Below are positions 43,544 to 52,204 of a DNA stretch of 64,000 bases, one piece after another. The translations under genes and the position numbers were made by a program. This DNA comes from Candidatus Tokpelaia hoelldoblerii. GTDB taxonomy: Bacteria > Pseudomonadota > Alphaproteobacteria > Rhizobiales > Rhizobiaceae. Numbering within the stretch: the first letter of the stretch is position 1; every line of letters begins with the position of its first letter. The notes under the pieces are model-generated. The model was not told where the DNA came from. It did not search any database and was given only the letters and a program-made list of their open reading frames with translations. The stretch spans positions 1,488,001 through 1,552,000 of the forward strand of contig CP017315.1 of NCBI GenBank assembly GCA_002005325.1, in the 5' to 3' direction.

Positions 43544-44353
43544 TTAAAGCAGAGGTTCGGCAGGCTCATCCTGTTCCGCCAGGGCTTCCCCCTCAATGAC
43601 AACCTCCGCCACCATCTCCTCTTCCTCTTTCGGGGGAACAGCTTCCGGCGCATAAAACACCCGCACCGTGTTTTGCACAGACCCCAAAAAAGCACTGACC
43701 GGCAGGAATGTGCTGTGCATTGCATCGCCCTGTATCTGCTCAAGCCACCGGCGTTTGTTTTCACCGCTGATATGCAGGGCGACAAAGCGCGCACTTGTCA
43801 GCAATGGCAGGGTCATGGTCAGACGGGCGTCTTCCGATTCCTTGGCGTACATCGGCACCACAAGCGCGCGGCAATTGCTGTCAAGCGCCTGTTTCAGGCG
43901 GTTCCCCAGCGGCAGGAGTGAGGCAATCTGCCCGCCGCCGCCCAGATCCAGCACAACGGCATCAAAGGGCCGGGGCAGGTTGCTGATACGATTGGCGGCA
44001 GAAAACGCCGACAGTTCTGCCGTGCCCGCCGGGCTGTAAAGGCCGATAAAGCGGGCCTTTCGGGCATGATTCTGGATAAGGCAGTGCCGCACCAGCCCTT
44101 CATGGGAGCGGACATGGTCCAGCGGCAGGCAGCGTTCATCCACCAGCGTTATAATGATATTTTCCCAGGCGATATTGGCCTGCGCCAGACAAAGAAAAAA
44201 GCTTTCCGGTATTGCGCCGGTGGAAAGAGCCAGCACCGCCTGCCCCCGCTCGGCAATTGCAACACTGAGCGCTGCCGCAACATGGCCGGCCATTCTGTGC
44301 GCCAGCGTATCGGCTGTATCGAAATCATGATATTCCAGTTTTGCAAGAGCCAT
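43544..44353 (-). CDS. 6-phosphogluconolactonase-like protein with altered active site
   Basis: 269 residues of the Pgl/DevB/SOL family. TLVDERCLPLDHVRSHEGLVR is the conserved substrate region. The catalytic motif, normally G-M-G-x-D-G-H-T-A-S, reads L-G-G-G-G-Q-I-A-S (137-145), so the general-base His and the Asp are gone. The first loop is ALSTGAIPES instead of SGGSTP-like. The C-terminus has an acidic extension of about 40 residues (EEEEMVAEVVIEGEALAEQD). No zwf or edd gene is adjacent. It is probably inactive as a lactonase or has a new role. Confidence 0.75.
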   Translation of the reverse strand: MALAKLEYHDFDTADTLAHRMAGHVAAALSVAIAERGQAVLALSTGAIPESFFLCLAQANIAWENIIITLVDERCLPLDHVRSHEGLVRHCLIQNHARKARFIGLYSPAGTAELSAFSAANRISNLPRPFDAVVLDLGGGGQIASLLPLGNRLKQALDSNCRALVVPMYAKESEDARLTMTLPLLTSARFVALHISGENKRRWLEQIQGDAMHSTFLPVSAFLGSVQNTVRVFYAPEAVPPKEEEEMVAEVVIEGEALAEQDEPAEPLL

Positions 44354-44445
44354 TTCGCGGTTCCGTCAATAAGGCAGTCATGCCTCTTTACCACGAAAAA
44401 TATAAGCCGCCCGGATATGAAAAACAGGTTAATGTTCGATTTTTT

Positions 44446-45720
44446 TCAGAAGCGGTCACGCAGCGCAAACCAGTGCATGGCGGCAAAAAGCAGGGATGAA
44501 CGCAAAATCCCCCCGGGAAAACGCGAAATTTTCAACTCTTTCATTACAGCCAGCCGGTCAGGCCGCCCTGACAGCGCCTCGGCATAAAGCCTGCCGAAAA
44601 AGTGCGAAAGCAAGACACCATGCCCGGAATAACCGCCGCAAAATGTCACCCCGCGCCGCACGTCACGCACAAAAGGCAGGCGCTGCACGGTAATGCCAAG
44701 CGTGCCGCCCCAGATATGGGTAAAACGGATATTTTCCAGTTCGGGATAGATTTCCAGCATCTGTTTGCGCAAGGGCGCTTCCATATCCGCCGCGCCATGG
44801 CCATAAGCCTCACTGCCGCCAAACAGCAGGCGGTTATCGGCGCTTTTGCGGAAATAACGCACCACAAAACGCGAATCATCCACCGCTTCGCCACCGCGCA
44901 AAATCGCGCTGTCTGCGGCAAGCGGCTCTGTTGCGCCGATGAAGGAACGGATGGGCAGAACCCGCGCCGCGCTCATCGGCTCAAGCGCACCGCCATAGCC
45001 ATTGGTGGCTATCAATGCGCGCGTGGCTGTCACGGCGCCATGGGCGGTTTTCACACGGATAGCCCCCTCTTCCCCCTCTATCGACACCACGCGGGTGTTT
45101 TCATAAAGCTTTGCACCGGCCTCATCCGCCGCCCGCGCCGTGCCCAGCACCAGCTTCAGCGGGTGGATATGGCCGGTGCCCATATCACGAAGCCCGCCAA
45201 AATAGCGTTTGCTGCCAAGGCGCGCTGCCGTTTCGTCATGTTCCATAAAGTGCAGGTGTTCATAGCCATAACGGCGCATGGCATCAACATGGCGGCGGTA
45301 ACTGTCAAGCAAACGCGGTTTATGCACCAGCGACATCTGGCCGCTGCGGTATTCCATATCAATACCGGCGGTTCTGGCAAAATCCATGAAGTAGGGCTTG
45401 GCGCTTTCCGCCAGATCGAACAGCGCTTTGGCGCGTTCAAAACCATAGGTTTTTTCCAGCTCTTCCACCCATTGGCGCTGGCCGGTGCCAAGCTGGCCGC
45501 CATTGCGCCCTGAAGCACCGGCGCCAAAGCGGCGCTCTTCCAGCACCACAACACCAACACCCGCCGCCGCCAGATGAAAGGCCGCGGACAGGCCGGTAAA
45601 GCCGCCGCCAACAACCACCACATCACAGCGGTGTTCCCCCGCAAGAGCGGGACATTCCGGCGGCGCGGCAATGCCTGTTTCATACCATGACTGCCCGGAG
45701 GACATAAAATCTGTCTGCAT
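44446..45720 (-). CDS. puuB: FAD-dependent oxidase, gamma-glutamylputrescine oxidase-like
   Basis: 424-residue DadA/DAO-family flavoenzyme. The dinucleotide motif is DVVVVGGGFTGLSAAFHLA, then GASGRNGGQLGTGQRQ, and the C-terminal FAD contact is FCGGYSGHGVLLSH. Best fits PuuB, which oxidises gamma-glutamylputrescine. ATG 45720 is chosen for its AAGGGG ribosome-binding site; an ATG at 45738 overlapping the preceding stop is an alternative. Directly follows the puuA-like gene. Confidence 0.82.
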   Translation of the reverse strand: MQTDFMSSGQSWYETGIAAPPECPALAGEHRCDVVVVGGGFTGLSAAFHLAAAGVGVVVLEERRFGAGASGRNGGQLGTGQRQWVEELEKTYGFERAKALFDLAESAKPYFMDFARTAGIDMEYRSGQMSLVHKPRLLDSYRRHVDAMRRYGYEHLHFMEHDETAARLGSKRYFGGLRDMGTGHIHPLKLVLGTARAADEAGAKLYENTRVVSIEGEEGAIRVKTAHGAVTATRALIATNGYGGALEPMSAARVLPIRSFIGATEPLAADSAILRGGEAVDDSRFVVRYFRKSADNRLLFGGSEAYGHGAADMEAPLRKQMLEIYPELENIRFTHIWGGTLGITVQRLPFVRDVRRGVTFCGGYSGHGVLLSHFFGRLYAEALSGRPDRLAVMKELKISRFPGGILRSSLLFAAMHWFALRDRF

Positions 45721-45730
45721 CCACGGCCCC

Positions 45731-47158
45731 TTATACATTCAGCAGCAGATATTCCCGCTCCCACGGGCTGATAACTTCCATAAAGGTTTCAAATTCCTGC
45801 CGTTTGATAGCGGCATAAGTGCTGACAAAAGAGTCTCCCAGCACCGCACGCAAATCGGCATTTTCCTCAAACAGCGTGACCGCTTCAATAAGCCCGCGCG
45901 GCAGTTCCACATCACTGGCGTTCATTGTGCCGGTGGCCGGGGCATCAGGTTTGATTTTGTTGCGCAGGCCCAGCAAGCCGCAGGCCAGTGAACCGGCAAG
46001 CGCCAGATACGGGTTGGCGTCAGATGAAGGAAGGCGGTTTTCCACCCGCCGCCCGGCCGCATCCGAGCGCGGCACACGAAACGCCGTGGTGCGGTTATCA
46101 TGGCCCCAGCGCAGGTTAACCGGCGCCGAAACATCCGGTATCAGGCGCCGGTAGGAGTTGACATAAGGCGCAAGCATCACCAGCGCGCTGGCCATATAAG
46201 TCTGCAAACCGCCGATAAAATGGTGCAAAGCCGCGCTTTCACCACCTTTTGCGTCAGAAAAGATATTACGGCCGGTTTTGATATCTATCACCGACTGGTG
46301 AATATGCATGGCCGATCCCGGCTGCCCCTGCATGGGTTTGGCCATAAAAGTCGCATACACACCATGCTTGAGCGCCGCCTCGCGGATGGTGCGCTTGAAC
46401 AGGAACACCTGATCAGCCAGTTCTATCGGGTCACCATGGCGCAGGTTGATTTCAAACTGGCCTGCCCCTTCCTCATGGATAAGCGTATCAATTTCCAGCC
46501 CCTGCGCTTCGGAAAAGTGATAAATATCGTCAATGAGTTCATCAAATTCGTTGATGCTGGCGATAGAATAGCCCTGCCCGCCGGCAACAGAACGGCCGGA
46601 GCGGCCGGTCGGCGGCGTCAACGGATAGTCAGGGTCGGGATTTTTACACACAAGGTAGAATTCAATCTCCGGCGCGACAACAGGGGACAACCCCATTTCT
46701 CTATAGGCCGCCACCACATTGCGCAGCACATTGCGCGGGGTAAACCCGGCTTTGCCGCCATCCTGATAAACCAGATCGCAAATCACCTGTGCGGTCGGGT
46801 CATCTTCCCACGGCACAAGACTCAAAGTGGAAAGGTCAGGCTCAAGCTTCAGATCGCCGTCATCCTCCGGGTAATAAAAGCCGTTGCCATCTTCGGGATA
46901 ATCCCCGCTGATGGTGACCATAAACACACTGGACGGCAAGGCAAGCGAGGTATCAGAGGTAAACTTGCCCGCCGGCATCATCTTGCCGCGCGCGACCCCT
47001 GCCTGATCAGGCGTGATACACTCAATATCCTCAATACCGCGCACCGCAAGCCATTCGCTGGTTTGTTTCCAATCCTTCACCCCACGCAGGGAGTGAATAT
47101 AGGCAGGCGCCTTTTTTGCTTTTAAAGAAGATTTTTTCTTCCTGATTTGCGCAGACAT
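45731..47158 (-). CDS. puuA: Glutamine synthetase family protein, gamma-glutamylputrescine synthetase-like
   Basis: 475 residues of the GS superfamily. Metal- and substrate-site blocks are APEIEFYLV, HEEGAGQFEINL, GSAMHIHQS, RWGHDNRTTAFRVP and ENRLPSSDANPYLALA. The N-terminus is Lys-rich. Coupling to the puuB-like gene points to ATP-dependent glutamylation of putrescine or a related amine, not ammonia assimilation. The start at 47158 or 47161 is not decided. Confidence 0.87.
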   Translation of the reverse strand: MSAQIRKKKSSLKAKKAPAYIHSLRGVKDWKQTSEWLAVRGIEDIECITPDQAGVARGKMMPAGKFTSDTSLALPSSVFMVTISGDYPEDGNGFYYPEDDGDLKLEPDLSTLSLVPWEDDPTAQVICDLVYQDGGKAGFTPRNVLRNVVAAYREMGLSPVVAPEIEFYLVCKNPDPDYPLTPPTGRSGRSVAGGQGYSIASINEFDELIDDIYHFSEAQGLEIDTLIHEEGAGQFEINLRHGDPIELADQVFLFKRTIREAALKHGVYATFMAKPMQGQPGSAMHIHQSVIDIKTGRNIFSDAKGGESAALHHFIGGLQTYMASALVMLAPYVNSYRRLIPDVSAPVNLRWGHDNRTTAFRVPRSDAAGRRVENRLPSSDANPYLALAGSLACGLLGLRNKIKPDAPATGTMNASDVELPRGLIEAVTLFEENADLRAVLGDSFVSTYAAIKRQEFETFMEVISPWEREYLLLNV

Positions 47159-47246
47159 CAAACACCGGTTTTTTTATTGCAACTGTCCCTAGAATAGCCT
47201 GTCCCATACAAAAGTTCCAGCCTGCATTGTATATCATGGAAAATAA

Positions 47247-48023
47247 TCATGCTTCATCAGCAAGGCCGGCTGCTTCAATGCTGATGCCCCGGCCGGTTCG
47301 GCTCACACGCGCTTTCATATGGTAAACCTTGCGCAGCATATCGGCTGTAATGACGTGCGCCGCTGCACCATCAGCAGAAATCCGCCCCTCATCCAGCACC
47401 ACAATACGGTTGCACCAGCGCGCGGCAGCGCCAAGATCATGCAGCGAGGCAATCACCAGCCTGCCCCTTGCCGCAAGCCCGGCAAGCTCACGCATGACAA
47501 CCCACTGATGTGCCGGGTCAAGCCCGGCTGCCGGTTCATCTGCCAGCACGATATCCGCATCCTGCGCCAGAACACGCGCCACAAGCAGCCGCGCCTTTTC
47601 GCCGCCCGATAAGGTTTTTGCCTCTCTCCGGGCAAAGCCTGCCAGCCGCACCGCTGCAAGAGCACCGGCAATTCTTTTATGCTCCTCCGCCGTAAAAGGC
47701 ATGAAAGGCGGGTGCAGGGCCTCGATCCCCAGCGCGACCACCCGCTCAGCCGTCACCTGCCAGTTGATTTCCCGCTCCTGCGGCAGATAAGCAAGTTTTT
47801 GCGCCCGCGCCCGCCCGCGCCAGTGCTGCAATGGCTGCCCCTGACAGGTTACATCACCGGTAAAGGGCAATAATCCGGCCAAAGCAGCCAGCAGGGTGGA
47901 TTTGCCCGCCCCATTGGGGCCGACAAGGCCGATAAAAGCACCGGATGGGGCAGAAAAAGTAATATCATGCAGAATCTGCCTGTTGCCGCGCCGCACATTC
48001 ATATGGTGGATATCAAGCGCCAT
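47247..48023 (-). CDS. btuD: Cobalamin ABC transporter ATP-binding protein
   Basis: 258-residue ABC ATPase of the FecE/HmuV/BtuD group. Walker A GPNGAGKST, Q-loop LPQE, signature LSGGEKARLLVARVLAQ and Walker B DIVLADEP are complete. Start at ATG 48023 overlaps the permease stop (TGATG); a longer frame reaching 48314 lies in the permease gene and is not coding. The substrate is taken from the riboswitch and receptor upstream. Last gene of the operon. Confidence 0.9.
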   Translation of the reverse strand: MALDIHHMNVRRGNRQILHDITFSAPSGAFIGLVGPNGAGKSTLLAALAGLLPFTGDVTCQGQPLQHWRGRARAQKLAYLPQEREINWQVTAERVVALGIEALHPPFMPFTAEEHKRIAGALAAVRLAGFARREAKTLSGGEKARLLVARVLAQDADIVLADEPAAGLDPAHQWVVMRELAGLAARGRLVIASLHDLGAAARWCNRIVVLDEGRISADGAAAHVITADMLRKVYHMKARVSRTGRGISIEAAGLADEA

Positions 48024-49015
48024 CACCAGCCCTCCCTTCTGCTGCGGATAACCAGCCACAGGAAGAACGGCGCGCCAATCAGCGCGGTCAGAACACCAAG
48101 CTTTAAATCCTGCCACGGCGCCAGGGCGCGCACGGCAATATCGGCGAGCAGCACCAGCACCGCACCGGCCACCGCACTGACAGGCAGCAGCCGCGCTGGT
48201 ACAGCACGCACCGGCGGACGCATGATATGCGGCGCCATCAGCCCGATAAAGCCGATAGCGCCGGCAAGCGCGGTGGAAGCGCCAACGCAAAGCCCCGCGC
48301 CGATAACAAGGCACAGCCGCAGCCGGACAAGGGAAATACCCATGCTTGCCGCCGCATCATGCCCGAGTGTCAGCAGATTGAGCATCCGCCCCAGAGCCAG
48401 CAGCAAAAGCCAGCCGGCAAAGATAAATGGCAGGCCAAGATAAATCTGCGGCATGGACAGATCATGAAGCGACCCCAGCAGCCAGAAGATGATTTCCGCC
48501 ATGGCATAGGGATTGGACAGGCTGATCAGCAGGGTTGTCAGCGCACCGCACAGGCTGGAAATGGCGACACCGGCCAAAATCAGCGTTACCGGATCACGCC
48601 CGCGGCCGGCAAGCACCAGCACCAGCACCACCGCCAGCATGGCCGCGGCAAGCGCGCCAAGCGGCAAGGCCAGTGAAAAAGCCATTGCCCAGCCGCTGTA
48701 GATCGCCACCACTGCGCCAAGCGAAGCCGCCCCCGTCACACCGACCAGCCCGGGTTCAGCCAGCGGGTTGCGCATATAGCCCTGCAGCGCCGCCCCGGCA
48801 AGCCCGAGAGAACCACCGACAAGGACTGCGCCAAGCGCCCGCGGCAGGCGGATTTCCCACATAATCGGTGTTAAATCCGTGGTGGTGAACAAGGCGCGCC
48901 AGCCCGCACCAAAACCGATAGCGACAGGGCCGGTAAAAAGCGACAGCAGAAACAGCGCCGCCACCAGCGCCAGCCCGCCGCCGAAAACCGCCATAAACCG
49001 TTTGCTGTCATTCAT
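48023..49015 (-). CDS. btuC: Cobalamin ABC transporter permease (FecCD family)
   Basis: 330 residues with about ten membrane helices. Signatures are PRALGAVLVGGSLGLAGAALQGYMRNPLAEPGLVGVTGAA and LLTLGHDAAASMG, plus the coupling-helix region GFIGLMAPHI with RPPV. ATG 49015 overlaps the stop of the binding-protein gene by eight bases. BtuC-type permeases share the fold with iron-chelate permeases; cobalamin is indicated by context. Confidence 0.9.
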   Translation of the reverse strand: MNDSKRFMAVFGGGLALVAALFLLSLFTGPVAIGFGAGWRALFTTTDLTPIMWEIRLPRALGAVLVGGSLGLAGAALQGYMRNPLAEPGLVGVTGAASLGAVVAIYSGWAMAFSLALPLGALAAAMLAVVLVLVLAGRGRDPVTLILAGVAISSLCGALTTLLISLSNPYAMAEIIFWLLGSLHDLSMPQIYLGLPFIFAGWLLLLALGRMLNLLTLGHDAAASMGISLVRLRLCLVIGAGLCVGASTALAGAIGFIGLMAPHIMRPPVRAVPARLLPVSAVAGAVLVLLADIAVRALAPWQDLKLGVLTALIGAPFFLWLVIRSRREGW

Positions 49016-49838
49016 GGCGCGCCTCCAGCAAAAACCGCACCGCATCAACGCTGAAAACCCCGCCGCAATTCATCGGGTCGGGGATGGTGATTTCCTTTGC
49101 CTTGCCCAAAAGCGCGGCATAAGCAGGGTGACCTTTCGCCCGGAACGCTGAAAAACCTGACTTGTGAGCAGGGCGGCTGCGGATGATATATTCAGGTTTC
49201 AACATGACCAGGTTTTCAAGCGTGGTTTGCCTTGTGCCGTCAATATGCAGCTGGCGGCCAAGATTTTCAAATCCGGCACGCTGTAATACTGTATCGGGCA
49301 GGGTACCCGCCCCGGCCAGAAGCCCGCCGCTATAAAAAACCGCCCGCCCGGTTTCCCGCGGCAGTGACAGCACCGCAAGTTCACCACGCAATGCTCCTGC
49401 CAGTTTCTGCGCGCGGGACTGTTCGTACAACAACGCTCCCATACGCAGAATATCTGCTTCAATATCAGTAAAATTGTCCGCGGGGCCAAACTCTTCAACC
49501 CTCACCCCCAAACGCCGCAACAAATTGACTGTATTGCGGTTGGAATAGGTGCTGGCCAACACAAGGTCAGGCCGCATGGCATATATCTCTTCCGCCTTGC
49601 CGTGATTGAGGGCAAAAGCCTCTGCCTGCGCCGTCATCATCGATACCTGATGATCCACCGCCAGCCAGGTGACAGAATATAATTGCCGCGGCGCAGCCAG
49701 AACCATCGCCAGCTGATCGGTACACAGATTCATCGACACAACACGGCGCGGCCTTGCCGCCCCATCCACTGGCAGCGAAACGGGGACAAGCAGCAAAGCC
49801 AGTGCAAATGCAGCTGAAAAGCGTCTATAGAGCGCCAC
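49008..49838 (-). CDS. btuF: Periplasmic cobalamin-binding protein, BtuF-like
   Basis: 276 residues with a signal peptide (FSAAFALALLLVPVSLPVDGA) and the class III binding-protein fold: RRVVSMNLCTDQLAMVLA, ALNHGKAEEIYAMRPDLVLAS and LKPEYIIRSR. I place the start at GTG 49838, overlapping the receptor stop by 14 bases; the start is uncertain because no strong ribosome-binding site is seen. The order btuB-btuF-btuC-btuD with overlaps at every junction indicates one transcript. Confidence 0.83.
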   Translation of the reverse strand: MALYRRFSAAFALALLLVPVSLPVDGAARPRRVVSMNLCTDQLAMVLAAPRQLYSVTWLAVDHQVSMMTAQAEAFALNHGKAEEIYAMRPDLVLASTYSNRNTVNLLRRLGVRVEEFGPADNFTDIEADILRMGALLYEQSRAQKLAGALRGELAVLSLPRETGRAVFYSGGLLAGAGTLPDTVLQRAGFENLGRQLHIDGTRQTTLENLVMLKPEYIIRSRPAHKSGFSAFRAKGHPAYAALLGKAKEITIPDPMNCGGVFSVDAVRFLLEARHE

Positions 49839-51774
49839 GCAGGCCGATAAAGAACGCACGGCCTTGCGTATTGTAGTCAAAAATTTCCTGATACTTCTCA
49901 TCAAACACATTCTCAATGCGGGCAAAAACTTCCAGGTGATCGTTAAATTTAAAGCTGCCGCCGAGATTAACCACCGTATAATGATCAAGTGTTATCCGTG
50001 AAGGCAGGCCGGGGGCAAAAACACTGTCACGCATTTTGCCGTTAAACACGCCTTGCGCAAAGACGCGGGCGCGCTCTTCATAAAACACATAGGCGACATT
50101 GGCCGAGCCGGAATGTTCAGGCCGGCGCACTTCACACGCGCCATCCGGGTCTTCCGCTTCCAGCCATGTATAGGTTGCATGAGCCGTCAGCCCGTTGATA
50201 ATCTCAAATGTCAGGGCAACTTCCACGCCCTGCCTTTTGCTGGTTCCCGCCTGGTTATAAGGGGTGGAAGTGAAATCCGGCAGATATTTTGTCGCGATTT
50301 CCTCTTTCAGATTTTGCCGGAAATAGGTGACATCACCAACAATCCGCCCGTCCCAGAATGCCTGCTCCACGCCGATATCCCAACCGGTGCTTTTTTCCGG
50401 CTTCAAGGCAGGATTGCCGATAAAGCTGTTCGGCAGATAGCCGAATTGCTCATAAAAGGTCGGATTGGCCACCCCTGTTCCCACCGAAGCGTGAAGCCGT
50501 GTCCGCCCGTCGGGAAGACGCCATGACGAGGCAAGATTATACGTTGTCGCATCTTTGAAATCATCATTGACATCATGGCGCAGTGAGGCGTTAAAATTTA
50601 ACCGGTCAAACAACTCCAGCCGATACTCACCGATAAAGGCGGTGCTGTCCCTTGTCCGCCAGTCAAGCTGGCTGGCGTCAGAAACCGGCTTTTGCGCCCG
50701 GAAATGCTCCCGCCGCCAATCCGCCCCGCCTGAAATGACATGGCGGGCATCGGCAAACGATGGTGTGTCAAACGCATAACTCACCTGAGTGCTGCCGGTC
50801 AGGCGGCTGCCGCGATTACCTGAGCCAGGCTCGCCGTCCATATAATACGCCATGGTGTTGCTGTTGCCGGAAAGCCGTGCCCGGCTGGTCAGCGCACCAT
50901 CAAGCGCCTTGTGTGTAAAGCCGAGCGAACCGATAAAAATATCCGTATCCGACCGGTTGTCCCGGTCAACCATCCGTCCTTCGTCTACGCTACCCCAGGC
51001 GCCTGTACCGTCAAGGTCTACCTTGTGGCGGGTAAAACGCATGGTGGCGTCAAGCGCCAATGTCTCGCTCACATCCACATTCAGCTTGCCGTTGAGCGTC
51101 AGGTTTTTATCGCCATCGTGTTCAGCCCCTCCCGGCGCAATGCTGAAACCATCAGTGCGGCGGTAAGCCGCCGACAAGGCAAGGTCATAATTTTCCCCGC
51201 CGCCCTGCAACAGAACACCGCCAAGCCAGCTCTTGTGCGTGCCGGCTTCTGTCTGGCCGCCGATGCGCCAGTCATTGCGTATTCCGCTTTTGGTGATGAT
51301 ATTGATAACACCGGCCAGAGCATTGGAACCATAAAACGCCCCCTGCGGCCCGCGCAGTATCTCGATCCGTTCAATATCCACCGCCTGCATATCGCCGAAA
51401 TTAAACGCCCCGTCAGACAGGCCGTTGGCTTCAATCCCGTCAATCAGCACCAGCACATGATTGCTTTCCGCGCCGCGCATGCGCACAGCGGTCAAACCGC
51501 CATAAGAACCGCTGCGCGAAACAGAAATGCCGGGCACCTGCCGCAGGGCATCCGCTACACTGCGCGTCTGGCTCTGCTCAAGCTCCTTGCTGGTGATGAT
51601 GGTATAGGCATGGCCGCTTTTGTCTTTTTCAACCGTAGTCAGCCCGCCGCTGATGGTGACGGTTTCAAGCAAAGTGTCATCTTTACGCCCGTCCGCAGCG
51701 CCACCTTGCGCATAACCCACGGCACAGGACAGCAATAAACCGGCACAGGCCGGTTGAACACGGAATTTTTGCAT
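49825..51774 (-). CDS. btuB: TonB-dependent cobalamin receptor BtuB
   Basis: 649-residue outer-membrane receptor. Signal peptide at residues 1-22, then a TonB-box-like LETVTISGG and a plug domain (VADALRQVPGISVSRSGSYGG, VLIDGIEANG, IERIEILRGPQGAFYGSNALAG, INIITK), and a 22-strand-type barrel to the C-terminus (VFARIENVFDEKYQE). The cobalamin riboswitch lies in its leader and identifies the substrate. First gene of the btuBFCD operon. Confidence 0.92.
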   Translation of the reverse strand: MQKFRVQPACAGLLLSCAVGYAQGGAADGRKDDTLLETVTISGGLTTVEKDKSGHAYTIITSKELEQSQTRSVADALRQVPGISVSRSGSYGGLTAVRMRGAESNHVLVLIDGIEANGLSDGAFNFGDMQAVDIERIEILRGPQGAFYGSNALAGVINIITKSGIRNDWRIGGQTEAGTHKSWLGGVLLQGGGENYDLALSAAYRRTDGFSIAPGGAEHDGDKNLTLNGKLNVDVSETLALDATMRFTRHKVDLDGTGAWGSVDEGRMVDRDNRSDTDIFIGSLGFTHKALDGALTSRARLSGNSNTMAYYMDGEPGSGNRGSRLTGSTQVSYAFDTPSFADARHVISGGADWRREHFRAQKPVSDASQLDWRTRDSTAFIGEYRLELFDRLNFNASLRHDVNDDFKDATTYNLASSWRLPDGRTRLHASVGTGVANPTFYEQFGYLPNSFIGNPALKPEKSTGWDIGVEQAFWDGRIVGDVTYFRQNLKEEIATKYLPDFTSTPYNQAGTSKRQGVEVALTFEIINGLTAHATYTWLEAEDPDGACEVRRPEHSGSANVAYVFYEERARVFAQGVFNGKMRDSVFAPGLPSRITLDHYTVVNLGGSFKFNDHLEVFARIENVFDEKYQEIFDYNTQGRAFFIGLRGAL

Positions 51775-51957
51775 CCGGTTTCCCCACTATTCTCTTGAAT
51801 GCCCGCCGCCAAGGCAAAGCATATCCCAATCATATACCGTAGAGAAAACGCAGGATGATCATTCACCGGCTTTCCGTCAACGGCAACACATTTATAAATA
51901 TGTCACCTGCCGGAAAACCGCGCCTGCCGCCCCACGCAACAAACGAAAGTGACGGGT

Positions 51958-52130
51958 ACAGGCAGGTCTCCTGACTTACCGGTCATCGCTCTAGCCTTCA
52001 CCTTCCCGACCTGAAAACAAAGTCAGTGGCTGTTATAAAACCTGAAGGCCGCTACCGGTTTACAGTTGCGGGGGCAGTTATGGGCTTGCACCATATTCCC
52101 TTTGAATCCACTTTTAAAAATGGAACCTGT
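51958..52130 (-). promoter_or_regulatory. Cobalamin (AdoCbl) riboswitch
   Basis: On the minus strand the conserved blocks appear in order: GGTTCC, AAGGGAATATGGTGCAAGCC, CTGCCCCCGCAACTGT (complement of about 52060-52102), GCCACTG (complement of 52024-52030), GGAAGGTGAAGG (complement of 51995-52006) and CAGGAGACCTGCC (complement of 51962-51976). It ends about 185 bp before the btuB start. The expression platform is not obvious; pairing between 51880 and 51955 may hide the start region. Confidence 0.95.
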
Positions 52131-52204
52131 TCCAGCGTGGAACAGACCATAAAGCCCTTGCCCTGTCAACACAATGGCATGAAAATATGCAGATATTTTA
52201 CCGC

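Noticed and set aside
44602..45513. 303-codon plus-strand frame opposite the puuB-like gene
   Set aside because: Antisense shadow; the minus-strand product has a complete FAD-binding fold.
46100..47125. 341-codon plus-strand frame opposite the puuA-like gene
   Set aside because: Shadow of a well-conserved glutamine synthetase family gene; no ribosome-binding site or recognisable domain.
48024..48314. N-terminal extension of btuD into the permease gene
   Set aside because: The added residues are Cys/Arg-rich and come from the permease in another frame; the ATG at 48023 overlaps its stop in the usual coupled manner.
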